Source of the DNA: JBCBWG01 sp039186015
GTDB lineage: Bacteria > Pseudomonadota > Alphaproteobacteria > Rhizobiales > Hyphomicrobiaceae
DNA length: 17,822 nt
Assembly: GCA_039186015.1 (NCBI GenBank)
Contig: JBCDAH010000107.1
Coordinates: 1 to 17,822, forward strand
Direction: 5' to 3'
Position 1 is the stretch's first letter; the number at the start of each line of letters is the position of its first letter. The notes below the pieces were generated by a model. That model was not told the origin of the DNA, did not search any database, and worked only from the letters and a program-made list of their open reading frames with translations. The translations under genes were made by a program, and so were the position numbers. Positions 1 to 7,588 of the stretch are shown one piece after another.

Positions 1-758
1 ACCGTATCCGACGGGAACGGTCCGTCGCAGACAATACCTTCCGCCTTCGCATCGGCCACGGCGGGGGTGATTTCCTCGTCGTCTTCGTGGCCGAAGTTCC
101 CGCCGTCGCCCGCATGGGGGTTCAGAGCGGCAACTGCAATTCTAGGTTGTGCAAACCCAGCACCTTTCATGCAAGTGTCGGTCAGTCTCAGCCCATCCAG
201 GACGGCCTGACGGGTGATCCGCTCAGCAACGCCGGACAGGGGGACGTGGGAGGTGACGCGGGCATTCCACAGCTTGTCGAGGATGTTGAACTCGCGTCCG
301 TTCTTGTCTGCGGCCGTTTCCCGCGTGATGACCTCGATCTCATCGACGTATCCGCGGTCATAAAGGCGCATGGCGTACTTGTTGAACGGCGTGAACGTGA
401 CCCCATCGACGACACCGGCCGCGGCGAGCCGCAGGGCGGTCTGGAAGTTGAGATAGGCGAAGCGCCCACCTGCATATGAGCTTTCTCCGAGAACGACGTC
501 GCTTGGGTCCAACGTCTCAAGGTCGACGAGGATGGCGTCCGCTGACGTGTCGATCGCATTCTGGCCACGCCGCCAGAGCGGCAGGTCAAGATGCACACCG
601 GCAATCTTTGCGCCGGCGGCGAGGATCCGTGGGTCTCCGATCACAAGGAATTGCGCCATCTGACGGATTTCGGAGTCGGCAAGCAGTTTCGCCGCGAGTT
701 CGGGGCTGATACCAGACGGATCGCCGATTGCGAGGGCGAGTACTGGGCGTTCAGACAT
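1..758 (-). CDS. PdxA-family NAD-dependent dehydrogenase (partial, C-terminus beyond window)
   Basis: This is the first 252 residues of a PdxA-family (4-hydroxythreonine-4-phosphate dehydrogenase-like) oxidoreductase. Visible motifs are GDPSGISPE (residues 12-20), TFTPFNK (121-127), SHVPL with a candidate metal-binding H171, and LNPHAGDGGNFGHED (212-226) with H215. The reading stops in GPFPSDT, just before the usual third-histidine motif (MYHDQG). The start is ATG at 758, with an AGGAG-type ribosome site upstream. Classical PdxA has a GHTE-type metal-binding histidine; here the aligned region reads GYVDEIEV without it. That departure is typical of catabolic PdxA homologues acting on diol acids rather than of the vitamin B6 enzyme. 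Neighbours are an amidase and an IlvD/Edd dehydratase, which also favours a catabolic role. The family call is firm; the substrate is unknown. Confidence 0.88.
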   Translation of the reverse strand, partial: MSERPVLALAIGDPSGISPELAAKLLADSEIRQMAQFLVIGDPRILAAGAKIAGVHLDLPLWRRGQNAIDTSADAILVDLETLDPSDVVLGESSYAGGRFAYLNFQTALRLAAAGVVDGVTFTPFNKYAMRLYDRGYVDEIEVITRETAADKNGREFNILDKLWNARVTSHVPLSGVAERITRQAVLDGLRLTDTCMKGAGFAQPRIAVAALNPHAGDGGNFGHEDDEEITPAVADAKAEGIVCDGPFPSDT

Positions 759-786
759 GGATGGCGTCTCCTTCGCTCCCGATCCC

Positions 787-807
787 CAGCGCGTCGCCGA
801 CGCGCTG
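787..807. promoter_or_regulatory. Perfect palindrome in the pdxA-like/amidase divergent region
   Basis: Arms CAGCGCGTC and GACGCGCTG (9 bp each, perfect) surround a GCC spacer. The site lies 28 bp upstream of the leftward pdxA-like start and 177 bp upstream of the amidase start. It could be an operator for a dimeric regulator or an mRNA hairpin in the leader of the leftward gene. There is no T-run on either side, so it is not an intrinsic terminator. The rest of the 226-bp intergenic region shows only a weak GATAC...GTATC pair (842-868) and no convincing promoter hexamers. Confidence 0.5.
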
Positions 808-984
808 TGTTTATCCGGTCTTTTTGATGCTTGATCGCTAGGATACGCGATTTGATGATGTGTGTATCGGAGTTGCAAGGACAGAGCTGCGGAAATGGCA
901 CGTTTCGGTGTGGTATCTGCCAGCGCTGGTTCCGACAATGACGGCGGTCGGGCAGGTTTCTGGTTCAGAAGTAAGCGAGGTGAC

Positions 985-2376
985 ATGCAACACTGGCAGC
1001 TGTCGGCACAGGACATTGCCGAACTCGTAAGATCCAAGGCGGTGTCAGCTAACGAGATGACCCGCGCCGCTCTGCAACGCTGCCAGGACGTCAATCCGAA
1101 AATCAATGCCGTCGTTCAGGACTGTGCGGACGAGGCGCTCGCGACCGCGCAGGAGACGGACCGACGGATTGCTGCCGGGGAAGATCCAGGGCTGCTCGCT
1201 GGCGTCCCGGTGACCATCAAGGTCAACGCAGACCAGCAGGGCTATGCGACTACGAACGGCGTCCGTTTGCAAAAGGACCTGATTGCCACGCAGGATAATC
1301 CGGTCGTTGCCAACTTGAAGCGTGCCGGCGCCATCATCATCGGGCGGACGAATACACCGGCCTTCTCGATCCGATGGTTCTGCCGCAACGGCCTTCATGG
1401 CTGGACCCGAAACCCTCACGATCCGAAGCTGACGCCCGGCGGGTCGTCCGGAGGCGCCGCGGCGGGCTTGGCCGCCGGGATCGGGGCTTTGGCGCATGGA
1501 ACCGATATTGGCGGTTCGATCCGGTATCCGGCCTATGCCTGCGGCGTGCACGGTCTGCGCCCGTCACTTGGTCGCGTGCCGGCGTTTAACGTCACGGCCG
1601 GGGATCGCCTGATCGGCGGACAGCTTATGTCGGTGTCGGGACCGTTGGCACGCACAATCGGCGACCTCAGGCTGGCGTTGCAGGTTATGGGGCAGCCCAG
1701 CCGCGATGACCCGTGGTCGGTGGTCGCCCCGCCCGGCGAGACCGCCGTCCGTAAGCGGGTCGCCCTATGCTTGGAACCAGAAGGTATGTCGGTTGATGCC
1801 CCGGTGAAGGCTGCCGTCGCGTCTGCGGCAGACAAATTGCGAGATGCCGGCTGGGAGGTTGCGGATGTCAAGCCGCCGTCGTTTGTCGAACCGGCGCGAC
1901 TGCAAGCGATCCTATGGTTGGGGGAGTTTCGTCACACGAATGCGGCGGCGCTGTACGAGGAAAACGACGCCGATGCCGTCTTCGTCTTCCAGCAGATGGA
2001 GGCGCTGTGCTCCGCACCCGATCTGGCCGGCGTCATGGATGCATTGAAAGAGCGATCCAGGCTCGCGCGGATGTGGCAGGCCTTTCTGGAGGACTATCCG
2101 GTCTTGCTGTGTCCGGTCTCTGGTGAGCTTCCGTTTCCCGATCAACTCGATGTTCAATCAACCGAGGCGTTTGCACGGGTCATGCGCGCCCAGCTCATCC
2201 AGGTCGGGCTGCCACTGATGGGCTTGCCAGGCTTGACGGTAACGACAGACAAGCTCGGCACGACACCGGTTGGCGTGCAGCTGATCGCTGCGCGTTTTGG
2301 CGAAGACCAACTTTTTGCCGCTGGTGAGGCTATCGCTGAGCGATCTCAACCTATAAGTGTAGTGGATCCAATTTGA
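985..2376 (+). CDS. Amidase-signature family hydrolase
   Basis: This 463-residue amidase of the amidase-signature family hydrolyses a carboxamide to acid and ammonia; the substrate is not predictable. The Ser-cisSer-Lys triad is clear: K79 in GVPVTIK, S154 in the PGGSSGG glycine-serine block, and S178 in GTDIGGSIRYP. The 75- and 24-residue spacings match those in fatty acid amide hydrolase. Length fits the family. The frame is open from 862, but ATG 985 is preferred because GCGAGG lies just upstream and MQHWQLSAQDIAELVRSK is a normal family N-terminus, whereas the extra 41 residues look non-coding. There is no signal peptide, so it is probably cytoplasmic. It is not a GatA by context (no gatB or gatC nearby) and is divergent from the pdxA-like gene. 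Confidence 0.93.
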   Translation: MQHWQLSAQDIAELVRSKAVSANEMTRAALQRCQDVNPKINAVVQDCADEALATAQETDRRIAAGEDPGLLAGVPVTIKVNADQQGYATTNGVRLQKDLIATQDNPVVANLKRAGAIIIGRTNTPAFSIRWFCRNGLHGWTRNPHDPKLTPGGSSGGAAAGLAAGIGALAHGTDIGGSIRYPAYACGVHGLRPSLGRVPAFNVTAGDRLIGGQLMSVSGPLARTIGDLRLALQVMGQPSRDDPWSVVAPPGETAVRKRVALCLEPEGMSVDAPVKAAVASAADKLRDAGWEVADVKPPSFVEPARLQAILWLGEFRHTNAAALYEENDADAVFVFQQMEALCSAPDLAGVMDALKERSRLARMWQAFLEDYPVLLCPVSGELPFPDQLDVQSTEAFARVMRAQLIQVGLPLMGLPGLTVTTDKLGTTPVGVQLIAARFGEDQLFAAGEAIAERSQPISVVDPI

Positions 2377-2402
2377 CACGCGGGATCGTGATCAGATTGA
2401 TG

Positions 2403-2449
2403 CGGTCATGTCGGTCATAGGATTGCTACAGACTTAATTGCTACAGACT
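2403..2449. repeat. Two successive short direct-repeat pairs after the amidase gene
   Basis: CGGTCAT occurs at 2403-2409 and again at 2412-2418, a 9-bp period. ATTGCTACAGACT occurs at 2422-2434 and again, identical, at 2437-2449, a 15-bp period. The pairs sit in the 202-bp spacer between the amidase gene and the small secreted-protein gene. They could be regulatory half-sites or replication-slippage duplications; nothing decides between these. Confidence 0.55.
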
Positions 2450-2498
2450 GGCGCACCCGTGGTGCTGTCCAATTCAAGTCTATCTCATGTGCTTAGCG

Positions 2499-2530
2499 CC
2501 CGTAGGCAGAACTAAACGTACGGGTTTTGA
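2499..2530 (+). terminator. Possible weak intrinsic terminator
   Basis: CCCGTA (2499-2504) pairs with TACGGG (2519-2524) around a 14-nt loop, followed by TTTT and then GATT. The six-base-pair stem and interrupted T-run make it weak. It lies 122 bp after the amidase stop and 49 bp before the next start, a suitable position to separate the two units. Confidence 0.35.
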
Positions 2531-2578
2531 TTGGGGTGAGCGAGTACAAACGTGTCTCGAGTGAAATAGGAGTGGAAG

Positions 2579-3025
2579 GTGGCGGTAAGGTCAATGCGCC
2601 GGACGGCTTTGCGACGTGGCCTGTGGGTATCGTCCGTTGCTGTTCTGACGGTTGGGTCGATGGTGTCTGCGCAGGCTTCGCGGTTGAGTGACAAGCTGTG
2701 CAACCGAACCACGCTGATGATGCAAGGTCTAACCAAGCAACAGGTGGACCAAATGAGTACGACTCCGGCTGCAGCCCGGGTCGTTCATGATTGTTATCGC
2801 TACTTTGCGACCGATATCGGGAAGGGCGAAGCCTGTCTGCGGACGCAATGCACAGCCGTTGTCGTTGAAGGTGTCGTCACGACACGTGAGGCAACGAAAG
2901 AGGAGAGTATCGAGAACTGTCTCGACTCTGCCGAAGATCTGATCGTGATCAACAAGACGATCGAGCTGAACTACCTGAACTTCATGAAAGTCTGCCGCTC
3001 ACCAACGTCAACCGAGTCGAATTGA
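2579..3025 (+). CDS. Small secreted six-cysteine protein, function unknown
   Basis: This 148-residue protein matches no family I recognise. The N-terminus is a signal peptide: a basic run (residues 4-13), a hydrophobic core (about 15-30) and an AQA cleavage motif at 31-33. The mature part of about 115 residues has exactly six cysteines (41, 72, 86, 91, 114, 139), enough for three disulfides if exported, and its C-terminal half looks helical. The start is GTG at 2579, chosen because AGGAG lies 6 bp upstream; ATG 2594 is an alternative that keeps a shorter but workable signal peptide. It is monocistronic, and the next gene converges on it. Export is well supported by sequence; the biological role is not. 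Confidence 0.72.
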   Translation: MAVRSMRRTALRRGLWVSSVAVLTVGSMVSAQASRLSDKLCNRTTLMMQGLTKQQVDQMSTTPAAARVVHDCYRYFATDIGKGEACLRTQCTAVVVEGVVTTREATKEESIENCLDSAEDLIVINKTIELNYLNFMKVCRSPTSTESN

Positions 3026-3087
3026 CGGATCCACGCAGGATGCGAAGCTGACTGGGCATTGCGCGCACGACTGGCGAGGTCTGCGCG

Positions 3088-3588
3088 TCAGGTCAGCGCC
3101 CGCTTGACGGCGAAGACCTCCATGATGCGGGCTCCGCGATGGGGCCCGTCACAGACGAATGTCCACTTACCGTCGGTATACGTGTCGCACAGCTTGACGC
3201 CCCGGATCAGGATCCAGTGGCCGTCCTTGCCTTTGTGGATGCCGAGAATGTAGTTCGCCCAGGCGTTGCGCGGGCGTTGCATCCAGGCCCAGACCGTCGG
3301 GCGTTCCTTGCGCTCAAGGTGCATGAAATTCTCGGTTTGTTCCATCCTGTAGCCGAAAGCGGCGAGTGCGCTGGCCACCTCTTCAGCGTACGTGCCTTGG
3401 ATGACGGGTTTGAGATCATCCGGCAGCCCACGATACGCGCGGACGGCGTCTTCGACCTTGCTCACCGAGAAGCCGGTAATCGCGGACACGACGATAGGGC
3501 CGCAATAGGCTGTGCGCCCGGTGTCATTGCGGGCCGAATTGAGGGTTGACGTTGTCCGCGGGCCCTGATGATCGAACGTGGACGGCAT
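3088..3588 (-). CDS. Papain/C39-like cysteine peptidase-fold protein (putative)
   Basis: This is a 166-residue protein without signal peptide or membrane segment. The YCGPIVVSAITG block (residues 28-39) supplies a candidate nucleophile C29, and GHWILIRG (123-130) a candidate H124. D135 in the CDTYTDGKW stretch could complete a Cys-His-Asp triad. The order and spacing resemble small papain-like peptidase-fold proteins found in phages and scattered in bacterial genomes. Whether it is catalytically active is inference. The start is ATG 3588 with CAGGAG about 11 nt upstream. It converges on the six-cysteine protein gene and diverges from the dehydratase gene. No phage structural genes surround it, so if phage-derived it is an isolated gene. 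Confidence 0.65.
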   Translation of the reverse strand: MPSTFDHQGPRTTSTLNSARNDTGRTAYCGPIVVSAITGFSVSKVEDAVRAYRGLPDDLKPVIQGTYAEEVASALAAFGYRMEQTENFMHLERKERPTVWAWMQRPRNAWANYILGIHKGKDGHWILIRGVKLCDTYTDGKWTFVCDGPHRGARIMEVFAVKRALT

Positions 3589-3642
3589 TCCGCCGATTGC
3601 TCCTGTGATGCTGCAACATACGTCCTATGCAAGAACGCGTGC

Positions 3643-3655
3643 TAACGAATCGTTA
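3643..3655. promoter_or_regulatory. Candidate operator TAACGA-A-TCGTTA
   Basis: This is a perfect odd palindrome with 6-bp arms in the 137-bp divergent region between the cysteine-peptidase-like gene and the dehydratase gene. It lies 70 bp before the dehydratase start. Two further palindromes follow: GGCGGC-GCGT-GCCGCC (3661-3676) and GTGT-T-ACAC (3682-3690). Three dyads in 50 bp make a regulator-binding region plausible; no regulator gene is present in the window. Confidence 0.4.
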
Positions 3656-3725
3656 AGGATGGCGGCGCGTGCCGCCGCGGTGTGTTACACGGTGCGCAAC
3701 TCAAGGGGTTGGTGCGAGGACGAGC

Positions 3726-5486
3726 ATGGGCGACGAGAGCGACTTAACGCTGGAGCGTGGTTTTCTACGTGGTTTGCAGACGTATGGCGACCGCGATTTC
3801 TCGATCTACATGCGGCGCGCGTTTGCCAAGTCGCAGGGATTTTCGAACGAGCAACTGGACAAACCCGTCGTTGGAATCGCGAACACATTCTCGCGCTTCA
3901 ATCCGTGCCATCGGCATTTTCCCGAGCTCGTTGATGCGATTAAGAGCGGCGTTACGGCAGCTGGCGGGCTCGCACTCGAGTTCCCGACGATTAGCCTTCA
4001 CGAATCCACGCTGGCCCCGAACTCCATGAAGTTCCGGAATCTGATGGCGCTCGATACGGAAGAGATGATTCGCGCCCAACCGATGGATGCTGCCGTTCTG
4101 ATGGGCGGCTGCGACAAGACTGTGCCGGCCCAGCTGATGGCGGCCGTGAGTTGCGGTAAGCCGGCCATTCAATTGATCGGCGGGCCGCAGATGACGTCAC
4201 GCTACAAGGATGATCGAGTCGGGGCATGCACCGATTGCCGGAAGTTCTGGACACAATACCGGGCCGGCAAGTTGTCCGATGATGAGATCGACATGGTCGA
4301 GAGCCGCCTGGTGACGACCGCGGGCACCTGTGCCGTTATGGGCACCGCATCCACTATGGCCGCTATCGCCGAGACGCTGGGCATGACGTTACCAGGCACG
4401 GCAGCGATCCCCGCCGTTCATGCTGATCGTTTGCGGGCTGCAGAGGCCACAGGTGCTGAGGCCGTCCGGCTGATTGCGCGCGGCCATACGGCTGCAGACA
4501 TCATTACGGAACAGGCAGTCGAGAACGCATTGCGCGTCCTGCTTGCGCTGGGCGGGTCAACCAACGGTGTCGTTCATCTCGCAGCGGTGGCAGGACGATG
4601 CGGCATAAAGCTGGACCTGCACCGGTTTAATGAGCTGTCGGATCAAACGCCGGTCCTTGCTGCCGTGAAACCCGTGGGTGACACGTACTACATGGAGGAC
4701 TTCTTTGCCGCCGGCGGCATTGGCGCTGTGTTGCGGGAGTTAAAGCCGCTTCTGTATCTGGACTGCTTAACCGTCACCGGGGAGACTCTCGGCGAGCGGC
4801 TTGTGCGTGAGGACAAGATCTACGTCGACCGGCGGGTCGTGCACTCCGCAGTCGATCCGATCGAGCCGCAAGGTGGGTTGGTTGCGCTATTTGGTTCGCT
4901 TGCCCCGGACGGCTGCATCTTGAAGCGATCGGCCGCGACGCCGGAATTGTTTGAACTTGAGGGCCGCGCGATTGTTTTCTCGTCGCTTGACGACCTGGCG
5001 GCGCGGATCGATGACCCCGATCTGGACGTGAATGCGCAGGACATCCTGGTGCTCCAGAACGCCGGCCCGCGCTCACCATCCGCGATGCCGGAGGCCGGGT
5101 TCCTGCCGATCCCGAAAAAGCTGCTGGCCGCCGGCGTGAAGGACATGGTGCGGATCTCAGACGCACGCATGAGTGGCACGGCTTACGGTACCATCGTACT
5201 GCATGTGGCGCCGGAAGCCGCGGTCGGGGGACCGCTGGCGCTCGTTCAGAGTGGAGACCGCATTCGTCTGAGCGTTTCGGAGCGCAAGCTGGATCTGTTA
5301 GTGGCCGAGGACGAGCTCGAGGCGCGTCGTAAGGTAGCTCAGGAGACAAGGAACGGCAGTGCGAGTCACACAGGACAGGGCTACGACCGCTTGTTTCGCA
5401 CCACGGTTCTGCAAGCGCCGGAGGGTTGTGATTTTGATTTCTGTCGGCCGGAGCCCGCTGTCGCGCACTGCAATGGTGATGTGTAA
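3726..5486 (+). CDS. IlvD/Edd-family dehydratase, sugar-acid type
   Basis: This 586-residue iron-sulfur dehydratase removes water from a dihydroxy or sugar acid to give a 2-keto-3-deoxy product. Cluster cysteines are C61 (NPCHRH), C129 (MGGCDKT) and C202 (AGTCAVMGTAS). Three cysteines fit a [2Fe-2S] enzyme. K131 corresponds to the carbamylated lysine, and S483 in ISDARMSGTAYGT to the catalytic serine. The ISDARMSGTAYG version of this motif is characteristic of pentonate/sugar-acid dehydratases such as D-xylonate and L-arabinonate dehydratase rather than biosynthetic IlvD. The start is ATG 3726 with a GCGAGGA site upstream; the frame is open from 3669 but the extra residues look non-coding. 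No sugar-acid transporter or aldolase is adjacent, so the true substrate is unassigned. Confidence 0.93.
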   Translation: MGDESDLTLERGFLRGLQTYGDRDFSIYMRRAFAKSQGFSNEQLDKPVVGIANTFSRFNPCHRHFPELVDAIKSGVTAAGGLALEFPTISLHESTLAPNSMKFRNLMALDTEEMIRAQPMDAAVLMGGCDKTVPAQLMAAVSCGKPAIQLIGGPQMTSRYKDDRVGACTDCRKFWTQYRAGKLSDDEIDMVESRLVTTAGTCAVMGTASTMAAIAETLGMTLPGTAAIPAVHADRLRAAEATGAEAVRLIARGHTAADIITEQAVENALRVLLALGGSTNGVVHLAAVAGRCGIKLDLHRFNELSDQTPVLAAVKPVGDTYYMEDFFAAGGIGAVLRELKPLLYLDCLTVTGETLGERLVREDKIYVDRRVVHSAVDPIEPQGGLVALFGSLAPDGCILKRSAATPELFELEGRAIVFSSLDDLAARIDDPDLDVNAQDILVLQNAGPRSPSAMPEAGFLPIPKKLLAAGVKDMVRISDARMSGTAYGTIVLHVAPEAAVGGPLALVQSGDRIRLSVSERKLDLLVAEDELEARRKVAQETRNGSASHTGQGYDRLFRTTVLQAPEGCDFDFCRPEPAVAHCNGDV

Positions 5487-5628
5487 ACCAGCGAAAGTTC
5501 CTGTTCTATATCGGGGTTGATGACGCCGCCGTCGCACAGCTGTGATGGTGTGTGGTTGCGACGTGATTTTAACTTCGACACACTGGCGCTCATGATGCCT
5601 TGGATTTGATTGTGTTTTGGTGGTGAAC

Positions 5629-6168
5629 ATGTGGTTCGTCTATGGCGTTGTTTTCGCTCTTGTGTTCGCAATAAGTGCCGTGACCGCTCAGTCCACGAAG
5701 TTGCCGGCTTACGGTACCGATGTGGACGTTGTTTTCGCCAATGAGTTGTGGCGTTCGTTGGAGCGTGCGCGCCTTGTTGGCCCAAAGCGGATCAGCGTCT
5801 GGCCGTCCAAAGGGCATGAACCACACGGAAACGTCCATCAGATTTTTGCAACGACAGTCATTGTCAATCGCCGGAACGCGCGCGTTGTCGTCAAGGCCAA
5901 CCACCGCGGCGAAAAGATCAAACCGGCCGGCGTTTACGTCGAACCAACGCGGTATTTGACTGGATATGCTGTCATGTTCAAACGGCGGCAGGGCTATCAC
6001 CCGCCAGGCAAGGACTGGTTCTGGGTGGTCTACAATACCGATGGCTCGATGCGGAACTTTGAGGGCAAGCCGATCGCGGGCCGCGTTGATACCGGTAAGG
6101 AGAACGGGTGCATTGGCTGCCATCGGAAATGGGGCGGTGCAGACTTCGAGGCCCTGACACCGAACTAA
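5629..6168 (+). CDS. Exported cytochrome P460-like c-type haem protein
   Basis: This protein has 179 residues. A signal peptide (WFVYGVVFALVFAISAVTA, residues 2-20) precedes a beta-rich domain. Near the C-terminus is a single haem-c attachment motif, CIGCH (161-165), followed by KWGGADF, as in cytochrome P460/c'-beta proteins. The DWFWVVYNTDGS block (129-140) and the late CxxCH position fit that family; cytochrome c class I proteins usually have CxxCH near the N-terminus. P460 proteins act in periplasmic hydroxylamine or NO chemistry, and catalytic members carry a lysine-haem crosslink that I cannot locate here. ATG 5629 is chosen; GTG 5620 and GTG 5623 are alternatives that barely change the signal peptide. 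The gene stands alone between the dehydratase and the CoA-transferase operon. Confidence 0.75.
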   Translation: MWFVYGVVFALVFAISAVTAQSTKLPAYGTDVDVVFANELWRSLERARLVGPKRISVWPSKGHEPHGNVHQIFATTVIVNRRNARVVVKANHRGEKIKPAGVYVEPTRYLTGYAVMFKRRQGYHPPGKDWFWVVYNTDGSMRNFEGKPIAGRVDTGKENGCIGCHRKWGGADFEALTPN

Positions 6169-6334
6169 CGGCGACACTGGGCCTTCGGGCTGTATTCGGC
6201 CGCTGCGTTCGCCTCATGACAACCGGACGATGTCGCATCGTTGATGATCGGAGCATCCCTGTTAAGATCGTCAAATGCTGCTGGGCCGGCATCAGTGGGC
6301 TGTGTGTGGCAGCCCGTTAGCGTCACAGGGTGCA

Positions 6335-7588
6335 ATGACACATAATCAGCTGCAACAAGACGCGGCACTGGCTGCCGTGACACCGCTATTGCGCGACATG
6401 CGGATTGTTGAACTTGGTCACTTTATTGCAGCACCGTTTGCAACCCGCGTTCTGGCGGATCTCGGTGCCGATGTCATCAAAGTTGAGCCGCCGGGCCGAG
6501 GAGACCCTGTTCGTCGATGGGGGCGCCAGGTTGACGATGGCTCAATCTGGTGGTCGCTGCATGGACGGAACAAGCGTTGCGTCACGGCGGACTTAAAGTC
6601 CGAGGCCGGTCGCGACCTGGTGCGATCGCTGGTTCGCACATGCGACGTTGTTTTTGAGAACTATCGGCCGGGATGGCTTGAGCGGCAGGGCCTTGGGCCA
6701 GAGGACCTCGGCCGCGTGCGCGATGGGCTTGTGATCGTTCGGATTTCCGGCTCAGGTCAGACAGGCCCGCATGCACATCTTGCCGGGTTCGGCGTGATCG
6801 GTGAAGCCAAGGGCGGTCTTCGTTATTTGTGCGCGCATCCTGAACATGAGGATGTGCCGCCGGTACGCACGGGCGTTTCGATCGGAGACAACATTGCCGG
6901 GCTCTATGGTGCAATCGGTGCGCTTGCTGCTGTGATTGACCAGCGCGCGTCCGGGCGCGCTGCGCCGCGGATTATCGACGTGGCGCTGGGCGAGGCGGTT
7001 TTGTCGATGCTTGAGGGCATTCTGCCGGAGTACGGTTATGATGGCAGTGTGCGTCGGCCGGCCGGATCTCGGATCGAAACGGCGTCACCGTCCAATGCTT
7101 ATGGGGCACGGGATGGCGCCTGGGTCTTGATCGCTGCCAACTCTGAGTCGCTCTTTCGATCGCTATGTGCCGTCATGGGGCAGCCGGAGCTGGCAGATGA
7201 TCCTCGGTTTGTCGACAACCCAAGCCGGGTTGCCAACAATGTCGCCCTGGATGCGATCATCGGCGCCTGGGTTGCGGGTCGTGACGCCGACGCCATCGTG
7301 GATCAGCTCGAAGCGGCGAACATTCCTGCCAGCAAGGTCTATTCTGTCGTCGATATCGCCAATGACGTTCAGTTTCGTGCGCGTGACATGGTCGTCGAGA
7401 TTGATGATCCGAGGCTTGGCCCGACGCTGCATCCTGGCGTGGTGCCAGTTGTCGATGGGCTCGACCGGACCAGTCAAATCAAATGGCCCGGCCCCGGCGT
7501 CGGCGCACACAATGTCGAGGTTTATCGGGATCTGATCGGCTTATCTGACGCGCAGCTGAGCGCATTGCAACGTGAGGGCGTAATATGA
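6335..7588 (+). CDS. CaiB/BaiF (class III) CoA-transferase family protein
   Basis: This 417-residue class III CoA-transferase would move CoA between a donor acyl-CoA and an organic acid in the cytoplasm. Near the N-terminus is the ELGHFIAAPFATRVLADLGA signature (about residues 26-45), then VIKVEPPGRGDPVRRWG, GRNKR and the FENYRPG block. The catalytic aspartate is D185 in SIGDNIAGLYGA. ATG 6335 is chosen (AGGG just upstream); the frame is open from 6275, and a second ATG lies at 6398, immediately before the conserved region. The stop overlaps the next gene's start as ATGA, so the two are translationally coupled. Substrate is not predictable; pairing with an HMG-CoA-lyase-type enzyme suggests a branched hydroxy- or dicarboxylic acid. 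Confidence 0.92.
   Translation: MTHNQLQQDAALAAVTPLLRDMRIVELGHFIAAPFATRVLADLGADVIKVEPPGRGDPVRRWGRQVDDGSIWWSLHGRNKRCVTADLKSEAGRDLVRSLVRTCDVVFENYRPGWLERQGLGPEDLGRVRDGLVIVRISGSGQTGPHAHLAGFGVIGEAKGGLRYLCAHPEHEDVPPVRTGVSIGDNIAGLYGAIGALAAVIDQRASGRAAPRIIDVALGEAVLSMLEGILPEYGYDGSVRRPAGSRIETASPSNAYGARDGAWVLIAANSESLFRSLCAVMGQPELADDPRFVDNPSRVANNVALDAIIGAWVAGRDADAIVDQLEAANIPASKVYSVVDIANDVQFRARDMVVEIDDPRLGPTLHPGVVPVVDGLDRTSQIKWPGPGVGAHNVEVYRDLIGLSDAQLSALQREGVI

Noticed and set aside
862..984. Upstream extension of the amidase reading frame
   Set aside because: The residues do not resemble amidase N-termini, and ATG 985 has a better ribosome site.
6227..6241. ACGATG-TCG-CATCGT dyad between the P460-like gene and the CoA-transferase gene
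   Set aside because: Short six-base arms and no adjacent promoter or T-run; chance occurrence is plausible at this length.
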